From: Corticium candelabrum
Taxonomy: Eukaryota > Porifera > Homoscleromorpha > Homosclerophorida > Plakinidae
Direction: 5' to 3'
NCBI RefSeq assembly: GCF_963422355.1
Contig: NC_085091.1
Location: 4,013,523 to 4,077,522, forward strand
Length of the DNA stretch: 64,000 nucleotides
Each line of letters begins with the position of its first letter. Position 1 is the first letter of the stretch. Under the pieces are notes generated by a model. It made no database searches. It was not told where the DNA came from and was given only the letters and a program-made list of their open reading frames with translations. Below, piece after piece: positions 56,477 through 64,000 of the stretch. Made by a program: the position numbers and the translations under genes.

Positions 56477-56916
56477 AGGCCTGTTCACACTTGAAGCACT
56501 TCAATTGGCATGTGATCAACTTCGTAGCAAATGTGAATTGGATGCACATTGAATGCACATTAACCCATTTCACACTAGCAAAATGCAATCTGAGTAAACA
56601 TCATAAACAGGCCTACCCATGTAGAACATGCAGTCATCATGGCTGCTAGTCTCTTTGCACTGATAGTCCTCTATCTTTGGTTACAAGTACGTCCATCTTC
56701 GCAATAATCACAGGATAGAGAGGGAACGTAGATCTGCTGCCCATACCGACATGAAGAGCTGAGTGGGTTACCAGGGTAGGCATGGTGCCACATGCTGCAG
56801 CTGATGTGCATTGAATCCACTTCAACCACCTTTCTGTATGTGGTTTGAGCGAATGCACATTGAATTCGGTTTGATAGCCAATCCTCATTGGAGTGTGGTG
56901 TGAAAAGGCTTGGCCT
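56477..56916. mobile_element. PIF/Harbinger-like MITE
   Basis: TTA|AGGCCTGTTCACAC on the left and, inverted, AGGCCAAGCCTTTTCACAC on the right, with TTA at 56474-56476 and 56917-56919. It is 440 bp with no gene. GAATGCACATTGAAT motifs recur inside. Confidence 0.65.
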
Positions 56917-57295
56917 TTAGTTATGCTAGTGTGGTCAGTGGTCGATGTGTGCCTATCTCAGTCTTTGTTTCAAGTGCGTGATGCCAAATAGTTATCTGAG
57001 CCTCACAATGTGCATCTACTTTGAGGGTTATAGTAGATTGCCAATGTGTCTGTCTGTCTGTCTTGTTTGTCTTGTCTTAATTATGCATGTTTTTAAGTCT
57101 CAGCCGCCAGAGCTTTCGATATACAACATAGATAGACATTTTAGCAGGTAGTTGGCTTGATTTTTGCAAATAGAGCTTTGTGGGAGAGAGCCTAAATGAC
57201 TTATTTGATCAAGGCAGTCCCTAATACGCTTGTGCAGTGCCACTTGCTATAAAAAACTTGATTTTTCATGCAAACCCTTTGATTGCCAGACATCT

Positions 57296-58991
57296 CAGGG
57301 TTCGAAAAATGTATTTGAATCTGGTCGCCAGTTTGGCCACCTAGAGGAACGGTTGGTCGCCAAACTTTCACTAGTTTCTAAGTCAGAGATTCCAGAAGTA
57401 AACAAGTCATTAATATCACTGTTGAGACCCTTTCCCAGATTATCATGTTTGACATTAATTAAATTAAGACCTAACTAGGAATTTGCAGTAATGTTGGATG
57501 AACATTGGCTAGTAAACACATTAATCTACAGTGTGATACTTGGTGTTCTTTTTATGTAATAGTATGAGTATCCATATTTTATTGAAACTTTCCACTAATT
57601 GTATAGCTACAGCCAAACAAAATGTGGTTGAGTGGTTTTGTAATGTTAATAATGTGATTATGTGGTTTGTCATCACATCCACATCCTGGCTATCCATCAA
57701 GAAGACATGAGCATTCATTGAGCGTTTTTTAATTAAATTCTCTATATGACTCAGTGCCACTACTGATTTGCTGAGAACAGCACATCCGGTAACTCTCCGA
57801 GGGAAAACCCCACACCCAACGTGGTTTCCTATGGCTAGCTGTGTTAATCTCTGAAACGCCGTGGCTTCATTCAACACCTAGATTTCACATGCAGAAACTT
57901 TTGTCTGAACAACCTTTCTTAGTAGCACTAGGAGACGTATGAGCTTCTGGACGTACACCTTGGTCTAGTTCTTTTGATAGAAAGACACTCAGGCAGCTTG
58001 CTGGGAAAAAGCTGTTTGTTTTGCCACTTCCTACACCCACCGTTTGCAAAGATCTGCATAATAGTGTTTATTTGTCTCAATTCAAGATGGTCAGATTCTT
58101 TGAACAGCATAGAAAAGGATCTAAATAAGCAGTTGCCGTCACTTTCAACTACGATTGGCTGCGAATTTCATGTTTCATTCGGGAGAAGCTGCTGCGCAAC
58201 GGGCGTCTCGTCGATGTTAGAGCTGTTGACTTGGATTTGTTGGTGTAGCCTATGAAGGATAGGAGTGACCACAATTGTTTGAAAAATTATACGCGCCTTC
58301 GGGTCTTTAGTTGGATTTGTCTGGAGCTGATGGCACAGACCAATCAGATCGGCACAGGCACTAGAGTCTAGCCTCGCCCCAGACGCAGTGTGGATTGCAG
58401 CCCCAGATACGCTTCCATCACCACTGAGAACCTGTGTACGCGTTCAAAGGCGTATGATGCACTGCACGTGCCATTTCTGATCTGCCATTTCACCGCTACG
58501 CTCTCTAGCATAGCTGCAATCTCTTACTAACGCTTGACAGCGGCCTAAGATCGCAATATCGACAAGTACAGAGGCTAGAACAACGTCAAAGTCCAATCGA
58601 AAGCTCAATTCCTAGCTAATAACATTAGTATGACTAGCGCTGAAGAATTTGATTACATACTTACTCCCGCCCAGAAAGGCGGTACCAATACCTGACGTAG
58701 TGGTGATGGAAGCGCATCCGAGGCTGTAATCCACACTGCGTCTACTAGAGTTCGTAAAAACGATGCTGTGACTCGCAATAGATTGCTAGGTGATACGTTG
58801 TTACACGATATGTACGAAGGTGCTAAATAGGTGGCATACGTCGCAGGGTGCCACTAAATGGTAGAAGTAGAAAGCGGAACGCAAAACATCTGCTAAGCAG
58901 GTGGTTCACATCCAAGAGCCGCTGCAGCAAAAGACAAGAAACTACCAATATTTCTAGTTGGCAAATTGCCGACCGGATTTTTCGAACCCTG
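57296..58991 (-). mobile_element. Non-autonomous OTU-carrying hAT-like element (right of an inverted pair)
   Basis: CAGGGTTCGAAAAATGTATT at the left and inverted CAGGGTTCGAAAAATCCGGT at the right, with an exact CATCT duplication (57291-57295 and 58992-58996). At 1696 bp it is the fuller copy of the element at 50536-51920. The target duplications differ, so the two copies moved independently. Confidence 0.9.
57928..58160 (-). pseudogene. OTU-domain fragment, minus-strand copy
   Basis: Same reading as 51057-51290, including GDGNCLFRSFSMLFKES and the upstream in-frame TGA. The linked 118-codon frame at 57877-57521 differs from its twin at one residue (Ala for Val). Confidence 0.7.
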
Positions 58992-58996
58992 CATCT

Positions 58997-60329
58997 ACAG
59001 TGCACGTTTCCATGCTTGTAGTTTACAGTAGACACGCACAAAGAAGTTTGGGGAGGATTAAATGTGTTAGACATCTGCCTGCTCAAAATTTTGTAAGCTA
59101 GAGAGAATATTTTGGCAGTAACGAGAGTCAATGAGATCAAGATTGAAATGCTACAGAACGTTTCTTGTACAACTTGTGCTTGAACATGTCATGTACCCAC
59201 TAGGTGTGGCTCTGTTTGAATGTAGTCAGCATGGCAATTTGATTGGGCGAGGATGTGTTATTGCTATATGGCGGTGTTTCTGTTCAGTCTATTAGTGGTT
59301 GCAGTACCTTGTTTCTTTGTGGCAGTATCCCTGCCCTAAGTGATATGTTTAGAAGGTGAGAGAGCAATAAATTTTAAGATTCAAGGGCAATACGGGTATT
59401 TAGAATTCAAGAGCAACAAGATTATTTCAATTTCCACTTAGATGGAATCAAAGAGTATCTCGCGAAGAGCAATGTTGTTCTGTTCACTAGCAACTTAGTG
59501 ATGTTAGTCACTTGGCTTACAATACTGTGTTTGAAAGCACAGACTGTGAGACCTTAAGAAATTTTCACCTCGCGTGGTCGTTTCAGACTTTGTAGTTTAT
59601 ACGTTTCTTTTTTATAAAGTCTGTGAGCGTTCATATGAACTTACTGATCTTAATGCTGTTGTGTGACTTGAGTTCAATCATTTAACACTAAAGTTAGTCC
59701 ACTTTGACTCCCCCCAAGCTTGTGTGGTTGGTGAGTGGGCAGATGTTCCCAGCATTTTTCCAATGAGCAATTAGTAATTAGCATAAGGGTAGGTTTGTAT
59801 TTTAATTGAGGGCTGTCTATGGTTAGAATAGCTACTTAATCAATTTGCATAACAAAGTTGGTGGAAGTTCATCTGCAATGCTCGCCCAAAGAATGGCATG
59901 AACATGAGCTCTAAAATGAAGTGTTCAGTGTGTCTCTAGGACCTTGCTGTCAAAAGTTAATCAGGATTTACTAGGCAGAAGTCAGAGTGGACTGCAACTC
60001 CCAAGGTATGGTGAGCTTTGACGCTTTGCTTATCGTTCTTTTCACTTATCTGACCCCTGTCTCTCCTTGGATTGCCCAAAGGGGGTTGGGGTCAGATATG
60101 AGAGGGTCTACTGTATGGTCAAAAAATGGAATCCTATGCAGCTTTGACTGCATTTGTTTCTTGGCATGTCTTCTCACATATGACCTTGTTCACATACAGC
60201 GATGTACACAATTGTTTCAAAGGCCTACAGTAATGTGGAAGATAATGTCAGCTGGTGACTATCCCAAAGATGTGACTGGGATGTGCGATACTGTTTTTGC
60301 ATATTGTAAAGAGACATGAATTAAAGGTA
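58997..60329 (+). other. Intron of the vWA/LamG gene
   Basis: No gene. ATCTGACCCC near 60048 pairs with GGGGTCAGAT near 60084, a 10-bp inverted repeat. Confidence 0.4.
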
Positions 60330-60778
60330 CCGTATTACCTCACATAGAACGGCATGCCGTTATGGAACGAATTTTGCCAGGGTGCCGTTATACCTCGAGG
60401 TACAACAGCATGCAGTTGTAAATGAGGTAATTTTACCAGCCAGGCTGCCAAGCTGATCAAACTTGTCCACGGCCGCCAACTTGAATCCTACTGTGTAGGA
60501 TTTCCTGCTTCTGGCTTTCGGCTGACTTGAGTCAAAGTCTTCACCAATGGCAACATTGTCAACGTGGTCATTAGCATCATCCTCCACATTGACACCTCTC
60601 CTCCATTACCGCAATATTAATATCAAAAGATAGGCCTCGTATTACTGTGACTGCCGTACCTCGCTCTATATGCATCTCACCCTGTAACGGCATGTCGTTA
60701 TAGGTACCAGCTGGAGTTGTAGCGGATTCTGGTAAAATTTGCTTATAACGGCATGCTGTTCTATGTGAGGTAATTCGG
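60330..60778 (-). mobile_element. Pogo/Tigger-derived MITE
   Basis: Flanked by TA (60328-60329 and 60779-60780). The ends CCGTATTACCTCACATAGAA and, inverted, CCGAATTACCTCACATAGAA begin an imperfect inverted repeat of about 50 bp. A minus-strand frame includes SRKSYTVGFKLAAVDKFDQL, like the DNA-binding N-terminus of pogo/Tigger transposases. No catalytic domain remains. Confidence 0.8.
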
Positions 60779-60953
60779 TAAGTACCTACTAATTCCTAAG
60801 TCTGATTTGTCTGTCGTTTATCTAGTCTTTATATAACATTCACATGTTAGATATTAGACACAGAGGAGTAAACAGGGTGGAAGCTGCATGATGTGGGTCT
60901 TCTCACCAGCCTGAGATTTTCCAACTTGTAACAGTTTTGTTGTTTTCTGATAG

Positions 60954-61090
60954 GCAAGGCTAACTCCAAGAATATATTCGGTGATATTGCACAACCACTG
61001 ACTGGCTGTATCAGCAGTGTAAGAGTGAACAAGAAGAAGATCAGGCTCGAAAAGGATGCCATCGACAAAGTCGACGTTTTCCCCTGCTAG
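60954..61090 (+). CDS. Last exon: end of laminin-G domain
   Basis: TCTGATAG|GCAAGG, phase 1 in, to a TAG at 61088-61090. It reads KANSKNIFGDIAQPLTGCIS and VRVNKKKIRL, then DVFPC and stop. The GCI...N.K.I.L pattern and the closing cysteine are the standard end of a laminin-G domain; the two cysteines should form its disulfide. The protein ends with the domain, with no membrane anchor, so it is predicted to be secreted. Confidence 0.9.
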
Positions 61091-62850
61091 TCACCTCCAT
61101 GACTTTTTCTCTAATTTTAAACGGCGTTGGATAACTACAGTAGCTTATGTGTGGCAAAATAGCTTCGTACATTTAGGTTCTGGTTGTGTTTTTGGTAAGA
61201 CAGTATTGGTATTAGTATTAGTTCTTATTTCATAGTCTTGTAAGGTCATCTACTGACTGAGGCATCTTGTCTCTAGGTATAATCTAGCATTATAAGTGTT
61301 GCGTTTTCTATCCTTACTGAAGTCCATACCAAAGTTAGAGACAACATGGGAATTGTGGTGAAGTGTTTAGATGCTTAGGGAGTGGCTAGAGGAGGTGTCG
61401 CTAATTGCCTCTGATTACTTGTTGCTCTAAGCCCTAGAGGGAATCATTATGCAGGCTGAGAAGACGATTCAAGTTCAGACAGCGAAGAGATCTATGTCTG
61501 TGAAGGAAATGATGAGAATGTTGATTCTGACTGAAGCTAATTACTTCATCACCTGAGCGGTATGCTTTGAAGCCCAGGTGGTTTTCCATAGCTTAAATTG
61601 AAGGCAGTCTCTACTCACTTGTCTAGACAGGAAGCAGCTATTATTAATGTAAGAAAGGACCAATGACAATTCATATTTAGCTAATCATCGTCCTTGCACA
61701 AGCTTTCGATTAGTGTTGAAATCAACTCTCTAGTCTCACAATAAACATATGCTTTGTGTGTAGTAGCTTAATTAATTGTGCAATCTAGTCTGCTTTTATT
61801 AATTGTTGACAATAAAGCCACGATAATTGTTTTGTTGGAAATGAGGTATAAAATGCAGTCCATAAATCCACCATAATTCTTGGATAGTTGTTTTTGCTAG
61901 AAATGAGGTAGAGTCATACATCAATTATCGGACACTGGTGTACAGAAACTAGACAAAGATTTTTTGTATCTAAGGCATGAATGTAGAGAGTAGTCACACC
62001 GTATATTTTGTTTAGGGCATTTCTCTTGTCTAGCACAGCAGTTCGTTCATCTTCAGAAATTTTCAGTGACACATTGCAGCAATGTCTTCACTTGACTCTA
62101 TCTGTGAACGTTTCTCAAAATTGAGAGTCAGTTAGAATTATAGTTAGAACAGCTGTTTAAATTATCTTTAATTAAGAGAGTCTTTAATCTCGATTGTGGC
62201 CCGCCTTGTTGTCTTTTTCATTCTTTAATTTCAAAAGCTGTTTAGGGTTGAATCCTAATCACATGACCAGCCCAACAGAGTTGACATTTGAGAAGGTAGA
62301 ACTCCAGTCCACAGACACCAGCACGAAACAGGAATCATGCAATGTACGTGCATCCATACTATCATGCATGTGTGTTGTTGAGAAAATCACTGGATCGAGC
62401 AATGTGGCAGTATGTCTATTTTAGAATAGTGATCAACACCACAATTAGAACATAGCTCTTTAGATCCTACTTATGCAGCTGTTGCTGTTATCAACTAACT
62501 CACGCCAATCTCCCAGATCAAATTCTGCATCAGTTTTTTTTCTGAATTAACTAGATAATGATGGTAAGTGTTGTACATAAATGTCATCATGTCACATCAT
62601 CCCAAACATGGACATTCGATTTGCTCAGTGTTGCCAGTTGGATTTGACAATGCAGCCCAAATTATGGCCTAAAGAGACACGGGGAAGGGTCTGGCTAAGC
62701 AAGACTAATTTGGGACAAGAACTGTTGATATTAATGTTTCTAAATTATTGATATTAAATTTGCTAAAAATTTTGGTAAAAGTTGCTAAATTTGTATTTGA
62801 AAATTGTTGTAGATTAAAGAATGGACAAATACAGCTATGCCACTGCTGCC

Positions 62851-62855
<5 letters not shown>
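61091..62855 (+). other. 3' flank of the vWA/LamG gene
   Basis: No further gene recognised. AATAAA motifs near 61740 and 61811 are candidate polyadenylation signals but lie 650-720 bp past the stop. Confidence 0.35.

Positions 62856-62932
<77 letters not shown>
62856..62932. repeat. (CA)n microsatellite
   Basis: About 38 CA units. Confidence 0.98.
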
Positions 62933-62934
<2 letters not shown>

Positions 62935-63326
62935 TGGATAAATGATCTTATAGCAGCGTTGACTGACATTCAGCCTGCCACACAACATTTTAATTAAATA
63001 AGTATAAAAAGCTTCATTTAAAGTCAATGTTTTACTGTAATTCGCGTCAACACAAACTGTAAAAACTGTGAGACTGACTGCTAGACTACCAAACAGTTCG
63101 ATGTCAACTCACATTGCACACATGAAATATCATCTATTGCATTTATAAAAACCATCAAAGCTGGATGAATTGCGACAAACAGACAAACAAATTCATCACA
63201 ATTATCTGCTCCGAAGTCACATCCACCGCATCTCTACAAGTGTCATTTTGTCTTCTTTGCATTTCTTGCCTTTCACCATCCTTTTGGGAGAACATGAAGT
63301 GTACTCGTCATTTTGGTTCACTGCAT

Positions 63327-63905
63327 TCACTTGAATAAGAGCTGCTCACATGGATTCTCTCTTGCCATAGCATAGCAAATGTCCTGCAGTGGAATGTAAG
63401 GAACAGCTCAAAACTGCCTCTGACGCACTCTCCTCTCTGCAGTTACTTCTGTGAATAACTCAACAAACGTGAATCCCAAGCTGTACATGTCGGCTTGTGT
63501 TGTGTTGTGTGGGGCCACTGCACCATCTTCCACAACTTGTTCTGGTGCAATGTATTCTGGACTGCGAGGACCAACAGAAAGCAACTCAGAGATGCGACAA
63601 GAGCCCAGATCACCGTTTTTGGCTTCGATATTCTTGCTGATGGGAATGTTGGTAGTGTGAATGTCTCCCTGAAGAAGCTAGAGCAGGCTGCAGCTGGTGA
63701 AGATACATCACACCACACAGACATCCTACAGCTATATCCACTTGTTCCCTCATGGACAGATATCTGCTTGCAATAGCAACATTGATCACATCTGTCTGTG
63801 ATCCTTCCAAAAGCTCCATGGCGATATGAAGAGGGACTTTGTTCTCAATGATAGCTCCACAGATGGATACGACATTGGGGTGATGGACCTTTTGTGGCTA
63901 GCACA
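63327..63905 (-). pseudogene. Protein kinase domain, frameshifted, probably running past the window edge
   Basis: From right to left: KVHHPNVVSICG, IAMELLEGSQTDVI, RYLSMREQVDIAVG, GVMYLHQLQP. After a one-base shift: GDIHTTNI (the HRD loop, with the first residues altered), GDLGSC (the DFG position, read DLG), SPEYIAPEQVV (the APE motif), ADMYSLGFTFVELF. After a TGA near 63416: ICYAMARENPCE. The order and spacing are those of the second half of a tyrosine-kinase-like catalytic domain. No introns interrupt about 580 bp. The frameshift, early stop and weak DLG make it a pseudogene, possibly processed. The N-lobe would lie right of 64000. Confidence 0.75.
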
Positions 63906-64000
63906 GTGTGGTGCATGGTCAGGGCAGAGAGTGAAGCCTTTCTTTTTTTCATTGACAAGGTTGGTCCAATGCCGTCATTGACAAGGCAGTCAGTACCCTG

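Noticed and set aside
60040..60100. Inverted repeat ATCTGACCCC...GGGGTCAGAT as a MITE or regulatory hairpin
   Set aside because: Only 10 bp of pairing and no flanking duplication; noted in the intron entry only.

Overview
This window looks like eukaryotic, metazoan genomic DNA. The evidence is long introns with GT-AG borders, exons that break in phase 1, extracellular vWA and laminin-G domains, THAP, hAT, Tc1, gypsy and R2-like elements, and many dinucleotide and tetranucleotide microsatellites. The gene style and the dense DNA transposons suggest an early-branching marine invertebrate such as a sponge or cnidarian. The species cannot be named from the sequence, and nothing bacterial is present.

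Positions 1-25000 are almost wholly mobile DNA. An integrase-like first exon (520-732, minus) is followed by an intact, apparently young Ty3/gypsy retrotransposon (809-5299) with identical 102-bp LTRs, a CCCGT target duplication and one gag-pol frame. After an AT-rich repeat block comes an array of broken non-LTR retrotransposons of one family (called B here, 7.1-17.2 kb). Most copies sit between (TCTG)n tracts, in either orientation. One copy is split by a 4673-bp hAT transposon (10240-14912) that carries an OTU-type cysteine protease gene as well as a hAT transposase. A second family (A, 17.8-24.4 kb) shows the same behaviour with (TA)n tracts. A frameshifted Tc1 transposase lies between them.

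From 25097 to 61090 a host gene runs on the plus strand. It has a signal peptide, cysteine-rich exons, two related vWA domains and a C-terminal laminin-G domain, spread over at least ten exons with two further probable ones. One short laminin-G exon was not found. Its large introns hold nested transposons: a CAGGGTTGCC-ended element containing a Tc1-type MITE and an OTU element (29.2-31.9 kb); a TTAA-flanked composite with an uncharacterised PIN/XPG-like gene and a THAP gene (34.1-40.0 kb); a second copy of the uncharacterised gene (47.1-50.3 kb); two nearly identical OTU elements in inverted orientation (50.5 and 57.3 kb); a 3.6-kb element with an unusual DDE transposase; and several MITEs.

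The right edge (63.3-64.0 kb, minus) holds a frameshifted protein kinase domain. Host coding sequence is therefore a small part of the window. The most interesting patterns are two retrotransposon families that appear to prefer different microsatellites, and a set of OTU-carrying hAT-type elements.
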